Assembly: GCA_902478545.1 (NCBI GenBank)
Contig: CABSLA010000012.1
Location: 1-47,043, forward strand
Direction: 5' to 3'
DNA from: an uncultured Collinsella sp.
Lineage (GTDB): Bacteria > Actinomycetota > Coriobacteriia > Coriobacteriales > Coriobacteriaceae
DNA: 47,043 nucleotides
Program-made: the position numbers and the translations under genes
In this document: one piece after another, positions 1 through 7,544 of the stretch
How the letters are laid out: every line of letters begins with the position of its first letter
Numbering within the stretch: the stretch's first letter is position 1
The notes under the pieces: generated by a model
Seen by the model: only the letters and a program-made list of their open reading frames with translations
What the model was told of the DNA's origin: nothing
Database searches by the model: none

Positions 1-23
1 AGCTGCGGGAACGGCCTGTCCGC

Positions 24-551
24 CTAATGTGTTCGGCTGAGATCGGAAATCAACCACGAAAAGCGATGTTTGAGCGCCTTGACCACATTAGACGGAACAA
101 AATTAGAGACGTCGCTACCGAGCGAGGCAATCTGGCGAACCACCGAGCTCGAGATATAGCCGTACTGCGGCGCACTCATGACAAAGATGGACTCCAACTC
201 GTTATCCAGGCGGTAGTTGAGGTCGGCCTGCTGCAGCTCGTACTCAAAGTCGGTCATGGCACGCAGGCCCTTGACCACGGCTCCTGCTCCCTGTTCGCGG
301 GCAAAATCGACCAAGAGCCCGGTGAAGGGCAGCACCTCGACGCCGTCAATATCACCGAGCGCCTCACGGGCCAGCGCCACGCGCTCGTCGAGCATAAACG
401 TGGTGCCGACGCCGTTTTTGCCCTGCGACTCGGCAACGGCCACGATCACGCTGGGAAAGATGCGGCGGGCGCGGCGGATGACGTCGATATGGCCAAACGT
501 TATGGGATCGAAGGTGCCCGGGACAATCACGCGGTTGATGGTGTCATTCAT
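24..551 (-). CDS. coaD: Phosphopantetheine adenylyltransferase
   Basis: Transfers AMP from ATP to 4'-phosphopantetheine to make dephospho-CoA, the penultimate step of coenzyme A synthesis, in the cytoplasm. The 175-residue product has the family length. It opens with the nucleotidyltransferase P-loop PGTFDPITFGH (residues 11-21), in which TFGH is the T/HxGH motif, and carries the ISSSxVR signature near residue 130. An ATG further upstream would give 204 residues, but the extra 29 are low-complexity and absent from the family, so the ATG at 551 is chosen. That ATG overlaps the rsmD stop by 8 bases (ATGAATGA), which implies translational coupling. rsmD-coaD adjacency is common in bacteria and supports both calls. 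The gene is the last of the asp23-fakA-recG-rsmD-coaD run and ends 23 bases from the window edge. Confidence 0.95.
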   Translation of the reverse strand: MNDTINRVIVPGTFDPITFGHIDVIRRARRIFPSVIVAVAESQGKNGVGTTFMLDERVALAREALGDIDGVEVLPFTGLLVDFAREQGAGAVVKGLRAMTDFEYELQQADLNYRLDNELESIFVMSAPQYGYISSSVVRQIASLGSDVSNFVPSNVVKALKHRFSWLISDLSRTH

Positions 552-1188
552 GGGCGTCCTCCAAAAGCGCATCATCGTCATGGTCGCTGTCGTCGGCATT
601 GTCGGCCCCGTTCGTGGCCGACCAGCGCAGCAAGTCAACCGCAGTTATGCCGTAGCGCTTCTCGCGCACGGTCTCAAAACCGGTCGGATGAGCGCCCGTA
701 TCGGCCGCGGCGTGCTCAAAGAGCGCGTAGGCGCCCTGCGCCAGCAAGCCTTGCTGAGCTAGGTTTTGCAGCAGCTCCTCGACTGGCTCAGCGCCAAAAG
801 CATAGGGCGGGTCGAGCAGGACCAGGTCAAAGGGACCGCCCGGCACGCGGCCGCGCGAGGCGCTTGCCAGCACGTCACCCGTCACCACGCGCCAACGCGC
901 ACGGTCACGGCAGAGCGACTCGATATTCTTGGAAATCAGACGAACAGCGCTGCGATCGATCTCGAACGTGGTGAGCGAGCGGGCACCACGCGAGAGCATC
1001 TCGATGCCCAAGGCTCCGGAGCCGCCAAAGGCATCCAGCACGCGGACCTCGTCCAGATTGAAGTCGAATGCCGACATGACCATAGATGCGCACGCCTCGC
1101 GCACGCGATCGGTCGTGGGGCGGGTGACATCGCGACCACGGGGCTCCTCGATCTTACGACCGCGCCATTCACCGCCGATGATTCTCAT
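544..1188 (-). CDS. rsmD: 16S rRNA (guanine966-N2)-methyltransferase
   Basis: Methylates guanine 966 of 16S rRNA, using S-adenosylmethionine, during assembly of the small ribosomal subunit. The 214-residue protein begins MRIIGGEWRGRKI, a hallmark of RsmD, followed by RPTTDRVREA. It has a Rossmann SAM-binding segment (VLDAFGGSGALGIEMLSRGA, about 50-70) and the catalytic DPPY tetrad in LVLLDPPY. The ATG overlaps the recG stop (ATGA), and an AAGGAGGT ribosome binding site lies inside the recG end at 1198-1205. The last 15 or so residues are rich in Asp and His and look like a poorly conserved tail. Downstream it is coupled to coaD by an 8-base overlap. Confidence 0.94.
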   Translation of the reverse strand: MRIIGGEWRGRKIEEPRGRDVTRPTTDRVREACASMVMSAFDFNLDEVRVLDAFGGSGALGIEMLSRGARSLTTFEIDRSAVRLISKNIESLCRDRARWRVVTGDVLASASRGRVPGGPFDLVLLDPPYAFGAEPVEELLQNLAQQGLLAQGAYALFEHAAADTGAHPTGFETVREKRYGITAVDLLRWSATNGADNADDSDHDDDALLEDAHE

Positions 1189-3362
1189 CCTCCGCTGACC
1201 TCCTTAAAGATGTGTCGATACCGCATGGCGACCGCATCGCGCAAGGGACGCGTCGCCACGGAGTCAAGGTTGCAAGCATACCGCAAGAGCTCGACCGCGT
1301 CCAAATGGGCCCACTCGATCAATTCCTCGTCGGCATCGAGGTCAACAAAGCGCAAGGTCACGCCGCCATGCTGGCGGTAACCCAGGATTTCACCCTCGTG
1401 GCGCAGACGCAGGTCCATCTGGGCGAGCGTAAAGCCGTCCGAGGTCTTCTCGAGCGACTGGAGGCGGTCTTGTGCCGCCGACGCGCCGCCGTTGCCCTTG
1501 GAGTGCGTCATGACCAGGCACGTTCCCGACACGCTGCCGCGGCCTACGCGCCCGCGAAGCTGGTGCAAGGCCGCCAACCCAAAGCGCTCGCCATTCTCGA
1601 TGACCATGACGGTGGCGTTGGGCACGTCGACGCCCACCTCGACGACCGTGGTCGATACGAGCACGTCGATCTCGCCGCGCTTGAAGGCATCGATGACCCG
1701 GTCCTTCTCCCCCGCCGGCATGCGGCCATGAAGACGCTCGATGGTAAGCCCCGGTAACGCCAGACGAAGGTGATCGAGCTCGGTCGCCGTGTCATGCAGC
1801 GGCACGGGCACGGTCACGCGGCCTTCGTCGTCGCGAGCGATGCCGGGTACGTCTTCGAGCTCATCGGCCGAATCGCTCGGCTCCACGAGCGGACAGATCA
1901 CGTAGGCTTGCTGTCCCTTTTCGTGCGCCTCGCGAATGGCGCCATAGGCCAGGTCGCGACTCGACTCGGTGAGGACGCGCGTCGTCACGCCGGCACCCGG
2001 AACGGGACGATGGCGGATGATGCTCGTATCCAGGTCGCCGTACACCGAAAGCGCCAGCGTGCGCGGGATCGGCGTGGCAGTCATGACCAGCAAGTCGGCA
2101 CCCGGGCCTTTTGCGCGTAGAGCGTTACGCTGACCCACGCCAAAGCGGTGCTGCTCGTCGATCACCACAAGCGACAAATGCTTGAACGTGACATTCTCCG
2201 AAAGCACCGCATGAGTACCAAAGAGTACGTTGAGCTCGCCAGACTGGAGCCGAGCATGAATCTGTTCACGCTCGGCCGCCGGCGTGGCGCCCGTAAGGAG
2301 CGCCCAGGTCATACCAGCCTGCGAGAGCAGAGGGCCGGTCTTATCGGCATATTGACGCGCCAGCACGCCCGTGGGCGCCATGACGCACGCCTGGGTGCCG
2401 CTATCGGCCGCAACCGCCAACGCGCAGGCGGCAACGGCGGTCTTACCGGTACCGACGTCACCCAGCAGCAGACGGTTCATCACACGACCGCCATCGCACA
2501 TATCATGCAGGATGTCTTGAAATGCAGCCTCCTGCTCATCGCTCAGCGAAAACGGCAGGGCCTGTTTGAGCGCAGCCAAATGCTCGCCCGCGTCATGCGC
2601 ATAAGGCACTACGTCGACCATACCGCCATCGTTGCGCAGACGCAGCGCGAGCTGCAGGCAGAGACACTCCTCGTAGGCAAGACGCCGGCGTGCGATGTCG
2701 CGCTCGGCCATGCTCGAGGGAAAGTGGATCGAGCGCAGCGCACGGGCATTGCTCATGAGCTTCCGCTTTGCGCGCAGCGGCGCGGGAATGGGATCGAACG
2801 GATTGGCGACCACTTCGAGCGCACCGCTCACGATACGGCGCATCCATGCCTGACTCACGCCGTCACTTACGTAGTGGACCGGCAAAATGGTACCCGCGGC
2901 GCGCCCGTCCTCGAGCTTTTCAAAGTGGGGCGAGGCCATCTGCTTAAAACCGTAGGCAAACTCGACCTTGCCCATCACGGCCAGGCGGTCGCCCTGCTTA
3001 AGCTGTTGGGCAATCCAAGGCTGACGGAAAAAGGCAACCTGCAGCACGCCCGTCTCGTCCACGAGCGAGACCTCAGTCACCTGCATACGCGGACGGGGCT
3101 GCTTTTGGACAATACGATCGACCGTGGCGATGATGGTGCACACGGTACCGATGGGCGCCATCTCGATGGACCACGAGCGAGTAAAGTCCAGGTAGCGATG
3201 AGGAATATGGAGAAGGAGGTCCCCCACCGTCCGAATTCCCAGACGGCGAAGGGCCTCCTCACGTTTACCCGAAACATATTTGAGTCGCGCGATGTCCTCG
3301 TCGAGCGCATTGCTCTGGGCAAAACGCTCCGAGACGCGCGGCACGGAGCACAGCTCGGACAT
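1185..3362 (-). CDS. recG: ATP-dependent DNA helicase RecG
   Basis: Branch-migration helicase that regresses stalled replication forks and processes Holliday junctions. The 725-residue product has the order expected of RecG: an N-terminal wedge/OB domain (about 50-230), a helicase core with Walker A GDVGTGKTAVA near residue 300, a DEQH box (DEQHRFGVGQR), motif III TATPIPRT, and a C-terminal helicase domain with HGRM and QLRGRVGR. The gene sits 9 bases after the fakA stop and overlaps rsmD by 4 bases. This is the asp23-yloV-recG order also known from Firmicutes. No truncation or missing catalytic residue is seen. Confidence 0.96.
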   Translation of the reverse strand: MSELCSVPRVSERFAQSNALDEDIARLKYVSGKREEALRRLGIRTVGDLLLHIPHRYLDFTRSWSIEMAPIGTVCTIIATVDRIVQKQPRPRMQVTEVSLVDETGVLQVAFFRQPWIAQQLKQGDRLAVMGKVEFAYGFKQMASPHFEKLEDGRAAGTILPVHYVSDGVSQAWMRRIVSGALEVVANPFDPIPAPLRAKRKLMSNARALRSIHFPSSMAERDIARRRLAYEECLCLQLALRLRNDGGMVDVVPYAHDAGEHLAALKQALPFSLSDEQEAAFQDILHDMCDGGRVMNRLLLGDVGTGKTAVAACALAVAADSGTQACVMAPTGVLARQYADKTGPLLSQAGMTWALLTGATPAAEREQIHARLQSGELNVLFGTHAVLSENVTFKHLSLVVIDEQHRFGVGQRNALRAKGPGADLLVMTATPIPRTLALSVYGDLDTSIIRHRPVPGAGVTTRVLTESSRDLAYGAIREAHEKGQQAYVICPLVEPSDSADELEDVPGIARDDEGRVTVPVPLHDTATELDHLRLALPGLTIERLHGRMPAGEKDRVIDAFKRGEIDVLVSTTVVEVGVDVPNATVMVIENGERFGLAALHQLRGRVGRGSVSGTCLVMTHSKGNGGASAAQDRLQSLEKTSDGFTLAQMDLRLRHEGEILGYRQHGGVTLRFVDLDADEELIEWAHLDAVELLRYACNLDSVATRPLRDAVAMRYRHIFKEVSGG

Positions 3363-3371
3363 GGGCAGAGC

Positions 3372-5033
3372 CTACTCGATCGAGAAGATCACGGGATAGA
3401 GCGGCTGCTCGCCACGATGGGCGTCGATCTCCAGATCGGGCTGAGCCTCCTCGATAGCGTCGACGATCTCCTGGAAGGCCTCGTCGGACAGCTCCTCGCC
3501 GGCCAGAATCGTCAGCGCGTCGCCCTCCTCTTCCTCCTGCATGCGGTTGATACAGTCGAGCGTGACCTGCTTCACGTCGGAGCCGACCACGTCGATGGAG
3601 CCGGCGATGATGCCCATGACGTCACCGGAGTGAATCGGCGAGCCGTCAGAGGCGCTGGAGTCGCGCACGGCGCGAGTGACCTCGCCATCGCGAACCTCGC
3701 TGATAGCGTCGACCATAGCGGCAACAGCATCCTCGAGCTCGGAATCGGGCAGGACCGCGAACAGCGCGGAGAAGGCCTGCGGGACGGTCTTGGTGGGAAC
3801 GACGGCGACCTTCTTGTCGGTGCAGGCAGAAGCGGCAGCCTCGGCAGCCATGCGGATGTTGCCGTTATTGGGAAGGATGATGACCGAGGTCGCGTTGACC
3901 TGGTCGACGGCGCCCAGCAGGTCGGCGGTCGAGGGATTCATGGTCTGGCCACCCGAGACGATCACGTCAACGCCAAGGGACTTGAGGATGTCGGCCTCGC
4001 CGGAGCCGGCGGCAACGGCGACAAAGCCCAGGGCCTTCGAGGGCTCGGCGGCCTTCTCCTGGTCCTCGTGAATCTTAGCGGTACGGTCGTGGGCCTCCAT
4101 CTCCATGTTGTGGATAAAGACCTCATAGATCTGACCGAGCTGAAGCATGTGCTCGAGCACCAGGTTGGGGGTGTTGGAGTGCACGTGGATCTTGTAGTCG
4201 GGATAGGCACCAACGAGCAGCTCACAGTCGCCCATAGAGCCCAGGAACTTCAGACACTCGTCCTCGTCAAACGGGGCATCGGCCTTAAAGAGGAACTCGT
4301 TGCAGTAGCGGAACTCCGAGCCCTCCCAGTCGTCGTTGGCCTCGATCTCCACGCGGTCAAGAGCGGCGTCACGGGCAGAACCAGCGGAATCGAACGTAGC
4401 GGAGAAATCCTCGACCACGGTGCTGCGGCCAAGGGCAGCGGCAACAAAGTTCTCCAAGAAGATGGCAAAGCCAAAGGCGCCGGAGTCGACCACGCCGTTC
4501 TCCTTGAGGACGGGCAGCAGGTCGGGCGTGCGGGCGACGGACTGGTAAGCCTCGACGACGATGGCGTCGAGAGCATCCTCGGCAGAGAACTTCTTCTTCT
4601 CGCACTCGTCTGCCTTCGTCGAAACATCACGCAGGACCGTGAGGATTGTGCCCTCGATGGGCTTACGAACAGCCTGGAAGGCAACCTTGACGGCTCGACG
4701 GAAGGCGAAGGCGATATTGGCGGACGTAATGGGCTCATCGGCAGAGACAAGGCCCTCGGCCACGCCGCGCAAGATCTGCGAGGTGATGACGCCGGAGTTG
4801 CCGCGAGCACCCATCAGGGAGCCGTGGGTAATGGCGCCAGCAATGGCCTCCATGTCGGCATCGGCGGGAAGGGCGGAAAGCTCCTTGGTCACCGAGGCGA
4901 GCGTGAGCGACATGTTGGTGCCGGTGTCACCGTCGGGTACGGGGAAGACGTTGAGCTTGTTGATCTCCTCGGCCTTTTCGGAAACGGCAGCCGCAGCGAT
5001 CGGAAAACAGGTGCGAATGGTCTTTGCAATCAT
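3372..5033 (-). CDS. fakA: FakA/YloV-type DAK2-domain (fatty acid kinase-like) protein
   Basis: Belongs to the DhaL-DegV-like fusion family. Its characterised member FakA phosphorylates fatty acids carried by FakB, so that host-derived fatty acids enter phospholipid synthesis. The 553-residue protein has an N-terminal DhaL domain with the ATP/Mg signature NVFPVPDGDTGTNM (about 28-41) and MGARGNSGVITSQILRG (about 95-110), and a C-terminal domain of about 200 residues with ILPNNGNIRMAA, typical of FakA/YloV. No FakB (DegV) partner is encoded in the window, so the kinase role is inferred from family knowledge. It is preceded by the Asp23 gene with a 27-base gap, the usual pairing. Confidence 0.88.
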   Translation of the reverse strand: MIAKTIRTCFPIAAAAVSEKAEEINKLNVFPVPDGDTGTNMSLTLASVTKELSALPADADMEAIAGAITHGSLMGARGNSGVITSQILRGVAEGLVSADEPITSANIAFAFRRAVKVAFQAVRKPIEGTILTVLRDVSTKADECEKKKFSAEDALDAIVVEAYQSVARTPDLLPVLKENGVVDSGAFGFAIFLENFVAAALGRSTVVEDFSATFDSAGSARDAALDRVEIEANDDWEGSEFRYCNEFLFKADAPFDEDECLKFLGSMGDCELLVGAYPDYKIHVHSNTPNLVLEHMLQLGQIYEVFIHNMEMEAHDRTAKIHEDQEKAAEPSKALGFVAVAAGSGEADILKSLGVDVIVSGGQTMNPSTADLLGAVDQVNATSVIILPNNGNIRMAAEAAASACTDKKVAVVPTKTVPQAFSALFAVLPDSELEDAVAAMVDAISEVRDGEVTRAVRDSSASDGSPIHSGDVMGIIAGSIDVVGSDVKQVTLDCINRMQEEEEGDALTILAGEELSDEAFQEIVDAIEEAQPDLEIDAHRGEQPLYPVIFSIE

Positions 5034-5060
5034 GAGTGGTGAAATCTCCGTATTCGGATG

Positions 5061-5417
5061 CTAGTTCAGACGGCTCTTGAGCGCGTCGATGTGAATGCCG
5101 ATCTTAAGGCTGGCGGGATCGATTTGGGCGATCTCCTGCAGGGTGAAGGCGACGGAGCTCGAAAGATTGTGGCAGACGGACTTCATGTTGACGCCGTTCT
5201 CGAGCACGACGTGAAGGTCGACCGTAAGGCCGTTCTCGTCGGCGGAAACAAGCACGCCCTTGCGGAGGCGCTGGCCGGCAAGCAGGCGCACGCTCTCGGC
5301 GCCCTGCAGCTGTTCGGCCATACCGACGACGCCGTAGCACGTCATCGCGGCATAACCGGCAATATCGGCAATAACGTCGTTCGAGACGCTCAGGCTGCCG
5401 TTAATGGTCTCAGACAC
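5061..5417 (-). CDS. Asp23/Gls24 family envelope stress protein (YloU-like)
   Basis: Small protein of the Asp23/YloU family, 118 residues from the chosen start. The family body is visible: DVIADIAGYAAMTCYGVVGM (about 15-34), then an alternating beta-strand region (GLTVDLHVVLENGVNMK). Family members associate with the membrane and cell-wall stress or sit beside yloV; the exact role here is unknown. A longer frame begins at 5468, but a GTG at 5417 has an AAGGAG ribosome binding site 7 bases upstream and fits the family N-terminus, so it is preferred. It is the first gene of the fakA-recG-rsmD-coaD run. Confidence 0.85.
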   Translation of the reverse strand: MSETINGSLSVSNDVIADIAGYAAMTCYGVVGMAEQLQGAESVRLLAGQRLRKGVLVSADENGLTVDLHVVLENGVNMKSVCHNLSSSVAFTLQEIAQIDPASLKIGIHIDALKSRLN

Positions 5418-5576
5418 AAGAATCTCCTTTTCTTGGTGCTCGCGGCACCATGTCGTGGGAGCAATCATTCCAACATTTTACAACGACCGCGCCATGTTAA
5501 GGCCATGGGGTTCGCGATTACATCCTCGACACGAAATGTTGATACGGTAACGTTCGCCACCGGCGATCGCGGCATG

Positions 5577-5606
5577 AAAAAACCCGCCGCATAAGCGACG
5601 GGTTTT
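5577..5606 (-). terminator. Intrinsic terminator after the tRNA-Asn array
   Basis: A 12-bp stem with one mismatch (arms 5579-5590 and 5595-5606, loop ATAA) is followed on the minus strand by six T residues (5577-5582). It lies 6 bases past the 3' end of the last tRNA and would end the tRNA transcript. Confidence 0.85.
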
Positions 5607-5612
5607 AAAGCC

Positions 5613-5687
5613 TGGCTCCCCGGGTAGGACTCGAACCTACAACAGCGCGGTTAACAGCCGCGTGCTCTACCATTGAGCTACCGAGGA
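5613..5687 (-). tRNA. tRNA-Asn (GTT), copy 3 of the array
   Basis: 75-nt cloverleaf with encoded CCA. Acceptor stem TCCTCGG pairs with CCGGGGA. Anticodon stem CGCGG/CCGCG encloses loop CTGTTAA, giving anticodon GTT. The T-arm GGTTCGAGTCC is intact. It is identical to the other two copies. Confidence 0.97.
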
Positions 5688-5721
5688 ATTTAAAAGCCCA
5701 GCGAAATGGGCTGAGAAATTC

Positions 5722-5796
5722 TGGCTCCCCGGGTAGGACTCGAACCTACAACAGCGCGGTTAACAGCCGCGTGCTCTACCATTGAGCTACCGAGGA
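5722..5796 (-). tRNA. tRNA-Asn (GTT), copy 2 of the array
   Basis: Identical 75-nt sequence to its neighbours, with the same anticodon GTT and encoded CCA. The 34-nt spacers on both sides are also identical and carry a small hairpin (AGCCCA, loop, TGGGCT) that may serve as a processing signal. Confidence 0.97.
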
Positions 5797-5830
5797 ATTT
5801 AAAAGCCCAGCGAAATGGGCTGAGAAATTC

Positions 5831-5905
5831 TGGCTCCCCGGGTAGGACTCGAACCTACAACAGCGCGGTTAACAGCCGCGTGCTCTACCATTGAGCTACC
5901 GAGGA
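5831..5905 (-). tRNA. tRNA-Asn (GTT), copy 1 of the array (promoter-proximal)
   Basis: First tRNA of the transcript, identical to the other copies. Its 5' end lies about 30 bases downstream of a strong -10 box. Confidence 0.97.
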
Positions 5906-5935
5906 ATAGGTGCGTGCTCTCAAGCAACGAAGTTA

Positions 5936-5963
5936 ATTATACGGACGATTGGACGAAGGGCAA
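5936..5963 (-). promoter_or_regulatory. Promoter of the tRNA-Asn array
   Basis: On the minus strand, a TTGCCC -35 box (5958-5963) and a perfect TATAAT -10 box (5936-5941) are separated by 16 bases, just upstream of the first tRNA. Confidence 0.85.
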
Positions 5964-5989
5964 GAACTTTTTTTAGAAATTTTCCGACC

Positions 5990-6045
5990 TAGTCATTGGG
6001 GACGTTCTTAAACGACTAGTCATTCAAGAACGTCCCCAACGACTA
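5990..6045. repeat. Long inverted repeat element with a palindromic centre
   Basis: 20-bp arms (5990-6009 and 6026-6045) match with one mismatch and enclose a 16-base core that itself contains the palindrome GACTAGTC. It sits between the tRNA promoter and the rpoD terminator. It resembles a short REP/MITE-like element rather than a terminator, since it lacks a T-run. Confidence 0.75.
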
Positions 6046-6049
6046 CATG

Positions 6050-6086
6050 AAAGCGCCCCCAGGCAGATGTGCTTGAGGGCGCTTCT
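6050..6086 (-). terminator. Probable terminator after rpoD
   Basis: 8-bp perfect stem AAGCGCCC/GGGCGCTT (6051-6058 and 6077-6084), 9 bases past the rpoD stop on the minus strand. The loop is long (18 bases) and the T-run short. Confidence 0.6.
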
Positions 6087-6093
6087 TGCTTGA

Positions 6094-7434
6094 CTAGCTC
6101 TCGATATAGTCTTTCAACTTGCTCGAGCGGCTCGGGTGGCGGAGCTTGGCCAGAGTCTTGGACTCGATCTGGCGGATACGCTCGCGCGTGACGCCAAACT
6201 CGCGGCCGACTTCCTCGAGCGTACGGGGATGTCCGTCGACGAGACCAAAGCGCAGCTCGATAACCTTGCGCTCACGATCGGCAAGCGAATCGAGCACCTG
6301 GGTGAGCTGCTCCTGCAGCATGGAGAAGCTGGCGGCATCGGGCGGAACGATAGCCTGGGAGTCCTCGATGAAGTCGCCCAGCTGGGAATCCTCTTCCTCG
6401 CCGATCGGGGTCTCGAGCGACACGGGCTCCTGCGAAATCTTCTGGATCTCACGGACGCGGTCGGCGCTCATGTCCATCTCGGCACCGATCTCCTCGGGGG
6501 TCGGGTCGCGACCCAGGTCCTGGAGGAGCTGGCGCTGGACGCGGACGAGCTTGTTGATGGTCTCGACCATGTGCACGGGAATACGGATGGTACGGGCCTG
6601 GTCGGCAATAGCGCGCGTAATGGCCTGACGGATCCACCACGTGGCGTACGTGGAGAACTTAAAGCCCTTCTGGTAGTCGAACTTCTCGACGGCGCGGATC
6701 AGACCGAGGTTGCCCTCCTGGATCAGATCCAGGAACAGCATGCCACGGCCGACATAGCGCTTGGCGATGGAGACGACCAGACGCAGGTTTGCGCTTATGA
6801 GCGCCTGCTTGGCCTCAAGACCAACATTCTCAATACGCGTAAGTCGACGCATCTCGGAGCGTGTGAGTTCGATCTCGCCTGCATCGGCAGCCTCGAGCTT
6901 CTCGGTAGCCTCGAGACCGGCCTCAATCTTCATGGCCAGATCGACCTCTTCAGATGCGGTCAGCAGGTCGACCTTACCGATCTCCTTGAGGTACATACGA
7001 ACCGGGTCGCCGGTCAGCATCACCGTGGAGGCATCGATGCCGCGCACGCGCGAACGCGAACGAGACGTGCGCACGGTACGCTTCTTCTTGCTCTTGGAAG
7101 AGCCCATCTCGGCATCGGCCTGGCGGGCCATCTTAAGCTCGTGATCGTCAAGCGAGCCGGAATCGTGCTCGTCATCGTCGAAATCGTCGGTATCGTTATC
7201 GTCATCGTCGACGGCCATCGGGGCGTCGTCGTTTCCGCTCGCGGAGATAATCTGGATGCCGCTGTTGCGCAGCGCGGAATACACCGCGTTGAGCTGCTCA
7301 TCAGAAACATCGATATCCTTCAGGGCGACCTGAATCTCGTCCTCGGTTACCGAAGTCCTGTTTGAGCCGTTGCCCATGAGCTTTGCAACGTAGGATTCCA
7401 GCCCAGTACCCGTGCTCTCAGTCTTTTTTGGCAC
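6094..7434 (-). CDS. rpoD: Primary RNA polymerase sigma factor (SigA/RpoD)
   Basis: Principal sigma factor that directs RNA polymerase to housekeeping promoters. The 446-residue protein has a region 1.1-like N-terminus, a very acidic linker (about 75-95), region 1.2 (DPVRMYLKEIGKVDLLT), regions 2.1-2.4 (ANLRLVVSIAKRY, then DLIQEGNLGLIRAVEKFDY and FSTYATWWIRQAITRAI), region 3, and region 4.2 with helix-turn-helix VTRERIRQIESKTLAKLRHP near the C-terminus. It starts with GTG preceded by a GGGAG site. It follows dnaG by 110 bases, the classic dnaG-rpoD arrangement. No clear promoter was picked out in the dnaG-rpoD gap. Confidence 0.97.
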   Translation of the reverse strand: MPKKTESTGTGLESYVAKLMGNGSNRTSVTEDEIQVALKDIDVSDEQLNAVYSALRNSGIQIISASGNDDAPMAVDDDDNDTDDFDDDEHDSGSLDDHELKMARQADAEMGSSKSKKKRTVRTSRSRSRVRGIDASTVMLTGDPVRMYLKEIGKVDLLTASEEVDLAMKIEAGLEATEKLEAADAGEIELTRSEMRRLTRIENVGLEAKQALISANLRLVVSIAKRYVGRGMLFLDLIQEGNLGLIRAVEKFDYQKGFKFSTYATWWIRQAITRAIADQARTIRIPVHMVETINKLVRVQRQLLQDLGRDPTPEEIGAEMDMSADRVREIQKISQEPVSLETPIGEEEDSQLGDFIEDSQAIVPPDAASFSMLQEQLTQVLDSLADRERKVIELRFGLVDGHPRTLEEVGREFGVTRERIRQIESKTLAKLRHPSRSSKLKDYIES

Positions 7435-7544
7435 AGATTCTCCCTTCGTAGTCCACAGGACTCAATACTTTAGCACACACATGAACGTCTATACCCAAAA
7501 TAAAGACAGGATATAGGCGAGAATACGCTGGTTGACCACAACAT

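Larger units (their letters stand above)
5613..5905 (-). repeat. Three-unit tandem duplication of tRNA-Asn plus spacer, period 109 bp
   Basis: The tRNA starts at 5613, 5722 and 5831 are exactly 109 bases apart. Both full spacers (5688-5721 and 5797-5830) are identical. This indicates recent unit duplication or ongoing homogenisation. Confidence 0.95.

Noticed and set aside
2148..5042. 964-residue open frame on the plus strand over recG and fakA
   Set aside because: It is the antisense shadow of two certain genes. Its translation is Gly/Leu/Val/Asp-rich with no family motif, as expected from high-GC codon bias.
5613..5905. Regular 109-bp repeats that might be read as a CRISPR array
   Set aside because: Each repeat is a complete tRNA-Asn and the spacers are identical, so it is a tRNA array.
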